Below, piece after piece: positions 53,022-61,962 of a stretch of 63,229 nt of DNA. Position 1 is the stretch's first letter. Every line of letters starts with the position of its first letter. Origin of the DNA: CAZUSO01 sp964622775 (GTDB lineage: Bacteria; Bacteroidota; Bacteroidia; Chitinophagales; Chitinophagaceae); the NCBI GenBank assembly GCA_964622775.1, contig CAZUSO010000009.1, forward strand, positions 1-63,229, in the 5' to 3' direction. The notes beneath the pieces were generated by a model. That model had not been told where the DNA came from and made no database searches. It saw only the letters and a list, made by a program, of their open reading frames with translations. The position numbers and the translations under genes were made by a program.

Positions 53022-54002
53022 TTAGTTATTAGTTTTACCTAGTTTATTCATAAATACATCATAACTTTTCTGGATATAATAAGATAAAACAATGGTAAGC
53101 GGGACTCCAATTAGTACCAAATAGGATAACTGCCAAATTAATTGTGTAGGTCGATATATGTACATAAGTAGTTCATATACAGGACGATGAAACAAGTACA
53201 TGCAGAACGTTGAATAGCTAAGCATGGTTGCATATTTTATAAAAAAGCTTGATTGTATATCAATAGATCTCGACCAAAGCATAAGGATAAATGCAATTAT
53301 TGTAATAAAAGGTATTATGATAAGAGCTTTTAGATAATTATTTGTCACATCTAAAGGCATGACAATAATAATGATAAAAGCAATAATAGCAAACATGTAT
53401 TTATATTTGTAAAAGTGATGAAGTTTTCGGTTAGCTACAATAATTCCTATCAAATAAGCAGGAAAATACATAATAAGTCTGACGTCTAATTGGTTTGTTA
53501 CTATCCCATAAAACAGAAGTAATGAGCACACAAAAATAGAAGTATAAATCAATACAGACAGTTTATACCGATGTAAGCAATGTTGGATTATTGGAGTTGC
53601 AATATAAAATACCATTAACATTGTTATAAACCATAATGTCCAAGGGACAGGTTTAATAAACATTGATATTAGTAATGCTCCTGTTAATGTACCATTTGTA
53701 CCATTAATTCCTATGAAAAAAAATATTACAAGAGCTAGAAAATATAATGGATATATTCGTATAACTTTTTTTCGATAAAAATCCCAAAAACTATTTTTGA
53801 TATTAAATCCTTTACCTGCATAATATCCCGACATTAAAACAAGAAATGCTAATATTATACGAGTCAATAAGTCTGTAAAGAAATTGAAGTATGCCGGAAA
53901 CGGATCTGTATAATTGAAAATATGCCAATACCCAATGATATAAATCATACCAATACTTCGAAGAATATCGACACCTGTATCTCTTTGTTTATTGTTATTC
54001 AT
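53022..54002 (-). CDS. Acyltransferase family 3 (OafA/WecH-like membrane protein)
   Basis: The 326-residue protein has about ten transmembrane helices. Family features are VDILRSIGMIYIIGYWHIF (usually R-L-A-----V---H), MSGYYAGKGF and the KKVIRIYPLYFLALVIFFF block, with MYLFHRPVYELLMYI near the end. It would transfer an acyl group across the membrane to a surface glycan. It lies between the ATP-grasp and U32-like genes, suggesting that the acyl or acid group is made by the surrounding enzymes. Confidence 0.88.
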   Translation of the reverse strand: MNNNKQRDTGVDILRSIGMIYIIGYWHIFNYTDPFPAYFNFFTDLLTRIILAFLVLMSGYYAGKGFNIKNSFWDFYRKKVIRIYPLYFLALVIFFFIGINGTNGTLTGALLISMFIKPVPWTLWFITMLMVFYIATPIIQHCLHRYKLSVLIYTSIFVCSLLLFYGIVTNQLDVRLIMYFPAYLIGIIVANRKLHHFYKYKYMFAIIAFIIIIVMPLDVTNNYLKALIIIPFITIIAFILMLWSRSIDIQSSFFIKYATMLSYSTFCMYLFHRPVYELLMYIYRPTQLIWQLSYLVLIGVPLTIVLSYYIQKSYDVFMNKLGKTNN

Positions 54003-54040
54003 TTTTGATTTTGGCTAAGGATTATTATGAGTTATCAGTA

Positions 54041-54919
54041 CTAAGGCTTGGTAACTGCTTCCGGATAATATTCATCTATCATTCGTTTAACCAAAGCCAC
54101 TTGTTTTGCCCGTTGTTTTGCATCGGCTTCTGTAGTATCCCAACTATGTGTTTTAGCTACTGACCCCCCTGTTTTCAAATAAATAGGAGCTGCTACACGA
54201 ATCATTTCAGGTACTTCATAATGGCGTATGAATCCTCCGGTTGAAGCCGGATTTTCAGTATGCACATCAATAGGTATATCAATCGCCTGCCGCATAGAAG
54301 CCAGCATCTGTAATTGTATATCCCTGACAGGGTTGATTGAACTTGCTCCTATACTCTCCAGTAATTTGGCAGAACAAGGATTTCCGTGCCCGGTATGAGC
54401 GGATACTTTAAAATGACACCCTACAGGAATTTCGCCTAATTCTCTCATTTTATTAAATACCCACAAGCTTCCCTCGTCATAAACCAAAAAAGAAGTACAT
54501 CCTAATTTAACAGCTCTTCTCACTTCCTCCATTGCCCTGACAATTTGTTCCTGCCCACGTAATCTATACCCCATTCGCTGTCCTTCCGGCGTATTTACCG
54601 AGGCGCTCGTATCCGTGGTCGCTCTTGGCCCTATGGCTAAAATCAGCTCAACTTTATACTCATTTGCCAAAGAAACCATTTCTTTAATATCATCATCAGA
54701 GAGCAACATGATCCCTTTGGTCTGGGTTACTCTGTGGATTACCAACTCTAATCGATCTATTTCTTCCAAAAGCGCTTTCATGGCTTTGGATCCCTGAATC
54801 CCGGGAACTTCAAAACGATATTGTGCTCCGTCCGGAAAACGCTTTTCGGAGGTTGGTAAATCATAGGCATCGCCTGACGGCATACCTATTTTTTCAAGAA
54901 ATTTTCTGCTTTCTTTCAT
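54041..54919 (-). CDS. TIM-barrel protein, U32-peptidase-like, unknown function
   Basis: The ~292-residue protein looks like a TIM barrel: VELILAIGPRATTDTS, RRAVKLGCTSFLVYDEG, HFKVSAHTGHGNPCSAKLLE, SINPVRDIQLQMLASMRQ, IDIPIDVHTENPASTGGFIR and PIYLKTGGSVA. I recall similar proteins named U32 family, but no Fe-S Cys cluster or peptidase catalytic residue is apparent (the Cys in HGNPCSAK is a candidate). The ATG at 54919 is chosen over that at 54970: the preceding 100 bases match the nosZ leader base for base up to the start codon. Confidence 0.6.
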   Translation of the reverse strand: MKESRKFLEKIGMPSGDAYDLPTSEKRFPDGAQYRFEVPGIQGSKAMKALLEEIDRLELVIHRVTQTKGIMLLSDDDIKEMVSLANEYKVELILAIGPRATTDTSASVNTPEGQRMGYRLRGQEQIVRAMEEVRRAVKLGCTSFLVYDEGSLWVFNKMRELGEIPVGCHFKVSAHTGHGNPCSAKLLESIGASSINPVRDIQLQMLASMRQAIDIPIDVHTENPASTGGFIRHYEVPEMIRVAAPIYLKTGGSVAKTHSWDTTEADAKQRAKQVALVKRMIDEYYPEAVTKP

Positions 54920-55025
54920 CTGAAAATATTGGTTGTTTTTAATGGACAGATGGATCTCACATGATGGCATTATTGTTTTTCATGCCATTGTATGATGATA
55001 GCCATCATGTTCGGTTCATAAGAAT
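54920..55025 (-). promoter_or_regulatory. 5' leader with micro-ORF, homologous to the nosZ leader; overlaps a CRP/FNR-like palindrome
   Basis: The minus strand carries a four-codon ORF (55019-55005, M-N-R-T-stop), then 85 bases ending AATATTTTCAGATG at the U32-like gene. Shared blocks with the nosZ leader, in order, are ATGAACC(G/A)AACATGATGGC, GAAAAACAAT, TCCATC and AAAACAA--AATATTTTCA. ATGAT-AGCC-ATCAT at 54995-55008 is a palindrome like the one at 21735 and overlaps the micro-ORF stop. Confidence 0.65.
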
Positions 55026-55051
55026 ATATAGTGTATAATAATTATTAAAAA

Positions 55052-56401
55052 TTACTGCAAATATTGGAATAATCTGGGACAATCCGTTTCTAAATCGTTC
55101 ACAATTTGAATTATATTTTCACACGCTGACCGATCTTTTCCTGCATAGTGAGCCAAAGTTATAAATTTATCTTCCAACTCTTCTTCGGAAACCGGGTTTT
55201 CCGGTTCACCTTTCGGGTAATCAACTCTTTGAGTAAGCCTTAAACCTTCTTTTGTTTCTACACTTATCATTGCAGCTCTTTTCCCGGGAGCTAATGCCGT
55301 CAGTTCCTCATCTGCTTCAACACTTATTTTTTGAGTAAGCAATAAAATTTCTTCATCGCTTATTATCTCATCTGTGAACTCAGGTAAGCCTGCTTTCGAT
55401 TTAATCAAAGCTACAGCAATACTGTACGGGATGCTCATTTTAGCGGAATTTATTCCCACAATCTTCGTATGCTCATGCCCCGCTACAGCCCAATAATAAG
55501 TTTTTACATTAACCGATTTAATATTTTTTACATCCAGCTGATACCTATCTTTAATGCGTAAAGCTGCTTCTATAGGAGCATGACAATGCCTGCAGGCAGC
55601 GTAGGGCTTTCTGTATATACCCAGGACCGCCAAAGCGTCGTGCTCGCTGAATTGTAAATACTGCTCATTATAGTTATCGGACATCATCGACAGGAATCCT
55701 AATTTACCTCCAAGCGTATCATAGGGACCTTTAAAACCAGAAAAAGCCAACATGGCAGAAATGTAACCGTTTTGGGCAGCATTCCCCACATTAAATGGCT
55801 TTAACTCTGAAATATCTTTTATAACTTTAAGTATTCCGGAAGCGCTAGTTGTAGCTGCCGCAACAGCATCTTTCAGTTGCTGTTTTGTAAATTTTAATGC
55901 TGTTGCTATCGCTACCGTAGCCCCTATTGTCCCTGCAATACCCGTACCATGAAATCCCTTTTCTTTTAATGAAGGTTGCAAGGCACAAGCTAATCTTACA
56001 GCAGCTTCATATCCCAATATAATGGCTTTTAAAAAATCATCGCCTGAGATATTTTTTTGTTGAACCAAAGGCAATAAAGCAGAAATAACCGGAGCTCCGG
56101 GATGCATCATCGCAACACGATGCCCATCATCCAGTTCCACTACATGGGCATGAATTCCGTTAAATAATATGGCATTTTGTATAGAAGAGCTTTTTCTTAA
56201 TCCCACAACAGCAATCGCTCCCGTCTCACCTAAAACATCAATAGCACTAGCACTTTTACACTTCAACATATTTGCCCCGGCAAGTGTTACGCCAAGATAA
56301 TCCAATAAGCATCTCTTTGCTTCTTTAATGACTTTATCAGAAAAATCCTGCTGGCTTAAAGTATAAAGACCTTCCGTAAATTGATCGGTTAAATTTTTCA
56401 A
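55052..56401 (-). CDS. MmgE/PrpD family protein (2-methylcitrate dehydratase-like)
   Basis: The family includes 2-methylcitrate and cis-aconitate-type dehydratases/decarboxylases. Visible segments are RCLLDYLGVTLAGANML, ELDDGHRVAMMHPGAPVISA, ILGYEAAVRLACALQPS, KGFHGTGIAGTIGATVAIAT, KPFNVGNAAQNGYISAMLA and YAACRHCHAPIEAALRI. At 449 residues it is full length. No methylcitrate synthase or lyase genes are near, so a propionate pathway is unlikely; an unusual di- or tricarboxylate in the glycan-linked block is the better guess. Confidence 0.87.
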   Translation of the reverse strand: MKNLTDQFTEGLYTLSQQDFSDKVIKEAKRCLLDYLGVTLAGANMLKCKSASAIDVLGETGAIAVVGLRKSSSIQNAILFNGIHAHVVELDDGHRVAMMHPGAPVISALLPLVQQKNISGDDFLKAIILGYEAAVRLACALQPSLKEKGFHGTGIAGTIGATVAIATALKFTKQQLKDAVAAATTSASGILKVIKDISELKPFNVGNAAQNGYISAMLAFSGFKGPYDTLGGKLGFLSMMSDNYNEQYLQFSEHDALAVLGIYRKPYAACRHCHAPIEAALRIKDRYQLDVKNIKSVNVKTYYWAVAGHEHTKIVGINSAKMSIPYSIAVALIKSKAGLPEFTDEIISDEEILLLTQKISVEADEELTALAPGKRAAMISVETKEGLRLTQRVDYPKGEPENPVSEEELEDKFITLAHYAGKDRSACENIIQIVNDLETDCPRLFQYLQ

Positions 56402-56439
56402 ATTTTCTATCTTTTTTCCCCAATAATAAAGAATGGATA

Positions 56440-57582
56440 TTACTCCAATATTAATTTCAGGTATGACTTTTCATCTTCCACCACACCATAAGCTTTAGCC
56501 CTGTTTTCAATTTTAACAGCCCAATTTCTATGCGGGTTTATTTCATTCATTTTATTGGCTTTAGTGCTTTTTATTACTCCTCCATCTGTACCTAGTATTT
56601 GCATGGCATCCTCATATTCTTCTTTGGTAACCGCCTGCATGGCATTTACAAATTTAATATGTGATGGATGTATGATTGTTTTCCCGACAAACCCGTTAGC
56701 CTTATCTATAATCACTTCTCTTAAAAGTCCATCTACCGCTTCATTCACAATAGTGTTTCTGCTCAATAACGAATGATGAATATCCCGCTCTACCAACTCA
56801 CTTATATTGTCTTTTTTATATGCCAAAAAATATTCCCAAACCGGGGCTGAAACCGTATAATCAGTGCCTTCCCGGTTAAAATAGTTTAAGATGTCCGACA
56901 GGCAATCCCGAACCGTCAAAATATCATAGATTGAAGAAGTAATGCCTCTTCTCACTCCGAAAATAGAAGAAAAATCGGTTCCGCCAACCCTGATATTCAA
57001 AATCAGGTGTTTAAAAGGCTCTATAATATCTTTTAAGGTATTAAGTTCCTGTACTCTTGATTCTCTGTAAGCAATTGTTTTTCCTTCCAAAATCGGCATA
57101 CCATAAAGTTTGGTATGCAATGATTCGTTCAGAAAATTTAAGCATGCTAAATATTCGCCGGCATTATTACTATAAAACTTAGGGAAGACAAAGCCTGAAA
57201 GCACGTTGGCCTGATCTGCATTTAATTTTAGTGAGAATTTTTTGAATTGTTCCGGGTTTCTGACTCTCAGGAATATAAGAGGAATGTCATCTACTGAAAT
57301 TTTCTTTTCCTGAATAGCCTGACATATTATATCAAGGTGGTTTAACACATTTTCTTCTGCAAAATTCACATCCTTCTCCTGAATAGCATCTTCAAAACAC
57401 ATGACCATAGATGTAACATAGTTCATATCTTTGGTCAGAATCTTTCCAATTATATTTTTTGTCGCGGGCATATATAAAGTTCCGCCAAGACAGTATTGAA
57501 GTAATTTTTTTTTCGTGTATTTATTAAACTCTACCGGTTCTTTAAAGAACTTAAAATCCGGATTATATTGATTGTGCTTCAT
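56440..57582 (-). CDS. HpcH/HpaI aldolase or citrate lyase beta-like C-C bond lyase
   Basis: The CitE-like TIM barrel is visible: TLYMPATKNIIGKIL, VMCFEDAIQEKDVNFAEENV, PLIFLRVRNPEQFKKF, GFVFPKFYS (Lys after beta strand), PILEGKTIAYRESR, ILNIRVGGTDFSSIFGVRRG and VGKTIIHPSHIKFVNAM. At 380 residues it is longer than CitE and resembles the C-C bond lyases that accompany ATP-grasp genes in ter-type biosynthetic operons. It would make or split a C-C bond on an oxo- or hydroxy-acid (CoA-bound or free). It lies 14 bases after the dehydrogenase gene. Confidence 0.83.
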   Translation of the reverse strand: MKHNQYNPDFKFFKEPVEFNKYTKKKLLQYCLGGTLYMPATKNIIGKILTKDMNYVTSMVMCFEDAIQEKDVNFAEENVLNHLDIICQAIQEKKISVDDIPLIFLRVRNPEQFKKFSLKLNADQANVLSGFVFPKFYSNNAGEYLACLNFLNESLHTKLYGMPILEGKTIAYRESRVQELNTLKDIIEPFKHLILNIRVGGTDFSSIFGVRRGITSSIYDILTVRDCLSDILNYFNREGTDYTVSAPVWEYFLAYKKDNISELVERDIHHSLLSRNTIVNEAVDGLLREVIIDKANGFVGKTIIHPSHIKFVNAMQAVTKEEYEDAMQILGTDGGVIKSTKANKMNEINPHRNWAVKIENRAKAYGVVEDEKSYLKLILE

Positions 57583-57596
57583 GGTTTAAAACAAAA

Positions 57597-58568
57597 TTAA
57601 TAAACTATTTTTTTTGATTCTATATAATCAAGTTTCCCTTGTTCGAATAATTCAATATTATTGAAAGCTCCCTGAATCATACTTTTATATGATTCATAAG
57701 TAATTCCACTTATATGAGGAGTAAGGATTACATTATCCAACGTTAAAAGTTCATTTTCTTTGGGTATAGGTTCCTGTTCATAAACATCAAGTCCCGCTCC
57801 TCGTATGTGTCCGGATTTAAGGTTTTCTATAAGCGCCTTTTCATCAATTAACTTACCTCGGGAAGTATTGATAATAAAACTTCCCTTTTTCATCAATGAT
57901 AGTTGAACAGCCCCAATCATTTTCCTGGTCTCTCTGGTAAAAGGGCAGTGCAAACTCACTATATCTGACATTTCTAAAACTTCCTGAAATGTTTTATAAG
58001 TAATTCCTAAATTTTTTTCATCTTTTTCATACAGTCTGTTTCTCTTATAATAGATTATATTGATCCCAAAGGGTCTCAGCATTTTTGATACTAAAATCCC
58101 GATATTACCCAGACCTATAAGACCTATGGTTTTATTCTTTAATTCAAAATTACGGATTCCTGACTCATGTTTTTTCCAAATTCCTGACTTCAATAACGTA
58201 TTTATGTTAGTCAGGTTTTTTGTAACGGAAAGAATCAACATAACAGCATGCTCTGCAACACTTTGTGAGTTAATTCCTTCATTGACATATATTGGGATAT
58301 TCTTTTCCTTCAATAATTGAATATCTAAAGAATCTAACCCGACACCTGTTCTTTGAATCATTTTTAATTGGGGAGCCGCATTGATTATATCTCTGTCAAT
58401 TTTAATTCTGCCTCCAACAATGAAATAATCAGCACCGCTGGCTTTTTTAATAATACACTCCTTTGAAGCTTCATCTATTGATATAACTTCAAAACTACTC
58501 GGTATCACAGAATGTACAATATCAAGTAACGGTTTCGTATAATAATTTGTTAGTAGAATTGAGGGCAT
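57597..58568 (-). CDS. D-isomer 2-hydroxyacid dehydrogenase (phosphoglycerate-dehydrogenase-like)
   Basis: NAD-binding motif KTIGLIGLGNIGILVSKMLR, catalytic Arg in INTSRGKLIDEKAL, catalytic Glu region in GLDVYEQEPIP and catalytic His in VILTPHISGITYES are all present. It interconverts a 2-oxoacid and a D-2-hydroxyacid. The 323-residue length lacks the ACT domain of many SerA enzymes. It is the first gene of the small-molecule block, preceded by a 434-base AT-rich gap, so a promoter is expected there. Confidence 0.9.
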   Translation of the reverse strand: MPSILLTNYYTKPLLDIVHSVIPSSFEVISIDEASKECIIKKASGADYFIVGGRIKIDRDIINAAPQLKMIQRTGVGLDSLDIQLLKEKNIPIYVNEGINSQSVAEHAVMLILSVTKNLTNINTLLKSGIWKKHESGIRNFELKNKTIGLIGLGNIGILVSKMLRPFGINIIYYKRNRLYEKDEKNLGITYKTFQEVLEMSDIVSLHCPFTRETRKMIGAVQLSLMKKGSFIINTSRGKLIDEKALIENLKSGHIRGAGLDVYEQEPIPKENELLTLDNVILTPHISGITYESYKSMIQGAFNNIELFEQGKLDYIESKKIVY

Positions 58569-59002
58569 AAGTGACTTTTACAAACAAGAAAAACAGTTTT
58601 TTATAATCCTATATGACTTTGCTACAACAGTAAATTACTTAAAATCAAATAATTAATAATATTGATAAAAATAACACTATTATTTCAAACGCGCGCCTAC
58701 ACTGACTATTATATAAATTTACAATAGTTAATACTTGACTTACTATATTGAAAATCAATTATATACTCATTGCAACAAAGTCAGTCTATTATATAGAAAT
58801 TCTGTAAATAAGGAATACTAAACTTTTGATATTGCTTATTATGATCCTGTTCCTTAATTTCTTGCAACAAACAAGTATATTCTCATAATGAAAGCGTATA
58901 AAATCCATTATAAATAAGGAATAAGTCTAATTAAACATATCAAAAAATATCTTTATTCTATTTCTTATTCTTAGGGTTGATCAATTTAATTTATCTGATT
59001 TC
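58569..59002. other. AT-rich intergenic region upstream of the small-molecule block
   Basis: 434 bases, extremely AT-rich with no open frame of note. It probably holds the promoter of the eight-gene block that follows on the minus strand, but I found no exact TAnnTTTG element with a matching -33 box. Confidence 0.4.
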
Positions 59003-60085
59003 TTAATTATTTTGCGCTCTCAAAATCAACCGACATATCATGTCAACTTCCGGCTCTGACAGGTCATAATAAAGCGGCAAACATAATACCCTGCTTGCTA
59101 TATCATCTGTAACGAGCATACTAAGCTCGGGCAAATAAGGTAATGTTTTAGCTAAAGACGGGTAAAAATACCGTCTTGTAAAAATCTCCTTATCTTCTAA
59201 TTTCGACTTAATTTTAAACAACAATTCTTCACTTTCTAAAACCAGCGGATAATACGCATAATTAAGATTAGCCCCCTGATGCCATTTTGGCTTATAAGCT
59301 TTCAATTTTCTTAATTTTTCATCAAAATGCTCCGTCAGCTCTTTTCTTTTATTATGGATAGCTTCAATATGATTCAGATTTACCAGACCCATGGCGGCAT
59401 GAAACTCAGAGTTTTTACCATTTATTCCTAATTCCACAAACGCTTCGGAACCCTTGAAGCCAAAGTTACGAATACGAGCTAATTTTTTCAAAAGACCGGC
59501 ATTTTTTGTAACCAAAAGACCACCTTCTGCCGAGTGGTAAAGTTTGGTAGCATGTAAGGAGCAGGTGGTAATATCACCGTATTCAAAAACAGATATTCCA
59601 TTCACGTTTACCCCAAAAGCGTGTGCTCCGTCATAGATTATTTTCAAATGATGCTTCTTAGCTATTTTTTCTATGGCTACTACATCGCAAGGATTTCCAT
59701 ACACGTGAGTTGCCAGAATTGCCGTGGTTTTCTCAGTAATAGCCTGCTCTATTTTTGAAGCGTCTATATTCAACGTCTCCTTATCTATATCAACAAAAAC
59801 AGGGCTACACCCTTCCCAAACGATTGTGCTTGTCGTAGCAACAAAAGAAAACGGGGTAGTAATAATTTCTCCTTTTAAATCCAACGCTTTAATAGCCATT
59901 TGCAAAGCCACGGTTCCGTTGGTAACAAACAGCAAATGCTTTACGTTCAGATAAGCTTTCAGCCTTAGCTCCAGCTCATTTGCCAACGGCCCCATATTGG
60001 TGAGCCATTGCCGCTTCCATATTCCCTGTAGGTATTGTTGGTATTCCTCTAGCGGAGGAAGAAATGGTTTGGTAACAGGTATCAT
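59003..60085 (-). CDS. DegT/DnrJ/EryC1/StrS sugar aminotransferase
   Basis: PLP-dependent aminotransferases of this family aminate keto-sugars bound to nucleotides. Motifs are VTKPFLPPLEEY at the N-terminus, VTNGTVALQMAIKAL, TTPFSFVATTSTI, ATHVYGNPCDV, IIYDGAHAFGV (Asp for PLP) and the Schiff-base Lys in CSLHATKLYHSAEGGLLV. Length 360 is normal. No dedicated nucleotide-sugar 4-keto partner is adjacent; the SDR at 33724 or Gmd product could provide it. Confidence 0.92.
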   Translation of the reverse strand: MIPVTKPFLPPLEEYQQYLQGIWKRQWLTNMGPLANELELRLKAYLNVKHLLFVTNGTVALQMAIKALDLKGEIITTPFSFVATTSTIVWEGCSPVFVDIDKETLNIDASKIEQAITEKTTAILATHVYGNPCDVVAIEKIAKKHHLKIIYDGAHAFGVNVNGISVFEYGDITTCSLHATKLYHSAEGGLLVTKNAGLLKKLARIRNFGFKGSEAFVELGINGKNSEFHAAMGLVNLNHIEAIHNKRKELTEHFDEKLRKLKAYKPKWHQGANLNYAYYPLVLESEELLFKIKSKLEDKEIFTRRYFYPSLAKTLPYLPELSMLVTDDIASRVLCLPLYYDLSEPEVDMICRLILRAQNN

Positions 60086-60168
60086 TTTACGAGATTTTTC
60101 TTCACCTTGAACTATTCCAGCTTTTAATTCCGGTTTTTCCCTATTGTTATTTCCGGTATAGTACCCAT

Positions 60169-61962
60169 TTAAAATTCCTGCAAATTTACCATTCGTTTAA
60201 ATTTTTCAGATTGGTCAAACAATTCCGAAAAAGAACCGGTTTGTTTGATAGCCCCCTTATCTAACAATACAATTACATCAGCATTTCGAATCGTGGATAA
60301 CCTGTGCGCCACAATTAAAAGGGTATAATTGCCTTTCAGCTTGTCAATATTTTCCTGGATGGATTTTTCCGTCTCGGAATCCAATGCACTGGTGGCTTCG
60401 TCTAAGACCAAAATGTCAATGTCTTTGTAAAGCTCACGGGCAATAGAAAATCTTTGCCGTTGTCCCCCGCTTAAATTAATACCGCTGTTTCCCAGCATGG
60501 TTTTTTCCTTCTCCGGCAGGGTGTCCACGAAATCCGCTATGGCTGCCTTCTCTAAGGCAGCATGAAACCGCTTTACATTTGCTTCATCGGGTTCGGCCCA
60601 GAAGGTAACATTATTAAAGATGGTGTCGTTAAAGATCACCGGCTCCTGGGTGATATAGCCAATCCGTTGCTGAAAGGATTCCTTATTCAAATCACTAATG
60701 CTGATATCATCCACGTAAATATTGCCGGAATCAAGGGGCATTAACCCCGCAATCAGGTTGACTAATGTCGTTTTTCCGCTACCGCTCTCCCCCACAAAGG
60801 CAACGGTCTGGTTTTTGCTAATGCTCAGGCTGATATCATTAATGATATTCCGGTCTCCGTAATTAAACCCGGCATGTTCAATCCGGATGCGGTCATTAAA
60901 CCGGCTAAACCGTACCTTACCGTCGGTTCCCACATTCGCTTCCAGATATTCCTGAAAATGGGTCATATTATCCATGGAACCGGAAACCGCCAGGAAATTA
61001 TTGTAATAGCTTTGCATCATCACCAAAGCGGATAATGCCCGGTAAAAAAACAACAGGCTCACTAATATAGCGCTTAGGGTTCCGTTCCATAAGGTAACTT
61101 CTAAGTAGATGACCGCACACACCACCAGGATCAAGAGGGGTTCCCGGGTAGCGGTTACAATACCGTTAAGCCGGCCGATTCTTTTATTGTTATGCTCAAG
61201 CTCATGAATGGTATTAATGAGCTTGGTATTGAACTTAGTCAGCGATCCGCTCGCTTTTAAATATTTAAAATTGGCTACATACTGGATAATCAGTCCCTGG
61301 TACTGATTATTGCCGGATGTCAGTCGCCTTGATGCCTGTTTGGTTCTTTTATAAATCGTCCGGAACAAAAAGTTGGTAACAATGCCTCCTGCGGAGATTA
61401 ATATGGCAAACTGGCTGTTGACAAAGAAGGCAAAAGACATATATATCATCACCAGGACAAATTGCTGGATCGTATTAAAATAGTGGGCATAGGCCTGGGA
61501 CATCTTGTTCACTTCGCCGGAAAGCGTATTTTGTATCCTACCCGAATCCGAATTGACAAATGACTTATAGGCAAGCCGGGTAAAAAGCCGGGTAAGCAAC
61601 ATCCTGATCCTTAAAATAAAAAGCTGCCGAACTGAAACTTCATAAAAGCTGTTGATAAACATAGCGGCTCCTTTTAACAGGAAAAAGCAGCAAATCACCA
61701 TTAAGATATTGGGCAGGGAGATGGAAACGCCAATATTATGAAGCATTTTTATTAAAAAATCAAGATTCCCCATGGAATGCTCCGCCTTTTGAGCAGGATC
61801 GGCCATTTGCAATAAAGGAAGAAACATGGCCAAGCCGAAGCCATCCATAAAACCGATACCGAGACTAAGCATGATGCGGATAAATACCCGGTAGCCTAAG
61901 CGTGCATAAAAAAAAGAAAAGCTCGCTAAGTACTTTTTAAAAAAATCACTGATAACCGGCAC
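60169..61962 (-). CDS. ABC transporter, fused permease-ATPase (PglK/MsbA-like glycolipid flippase)
   Basis: An N-terminal exporter membrane domain with six helices (residues ~15-320) is followed by an ATPase: Walker A TVAFVGESGSGKTTLVNLI, Q-loop YITQEPVIFN, signature GINLSGGQRQRFSIAREL, Walker B DILVLDEATSALDSETE and the His switch IVAHRLSTI. Length 597 is typical for half-transporters acting as homodimers. In a glycan locus it most likely flips a lipid-linked oligosaccharide, as no Wzx gene is found in the window. It is the first gene of the minus-strand locus. Confidence 0.92.
   Translation of the reverse strand: MPVISDFFKKYLASFSFFYARLGYRVFIRIMLSLGIGFMDGFGLAMFLPLLQMADPAQKAEHSMGNLDFLIKMLHNIGVSISLPNILMVICCFFLLKGAAMFINSFYEVSVRQLFILRIRMLLTRLFTRLAYKSFVNSDSGRIQNTLSGEVNKMSQAYAHYFNTIQQFVLVMIYMSFAFFVNSQFAILISAGGIVTNFLFRTIYKRTKQASRRLTSGNNQYQGLIIQYVANFKYLKASGSLTKFNTKLINTIHELEHNNKRIGRLNGIVTATREPLLILVVCAVIYLEVTLWNGTLSAILVSLLFFYRALSALVMMQSYYNNFLAVSGSMDNMTHFQEYLEANVGTDGKVRFSRFNDRIRIEHAGFNYGDRNIINDISLSISKNQTVAFVGESGSGKTTLVNLIAGLMPLDSGNIYVDDISISDLNKESFQQRIGYITQEPVIFNDTIFNNVTFWAEPDEANVKRFHAALEKAAIADFVDTLPEKEKTMLGNSGINLSGGQRQRFSIARELYKDIDILVLDEATSALDSETEKSIQENIDKLKGNYTLLIVAHRLSTIRNADVIVLLDKGAIKQTGSFSELFDQSEKFKRMVNLQEF

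Noticed and set aside
55052..56401. Methylcitrate (propionate) pathway
   Set aside because: Only the MmgE/PrpD member is present; methylcitrate synthase and methylisocitrate lyase genes are missing and the neighbours are unrelated.
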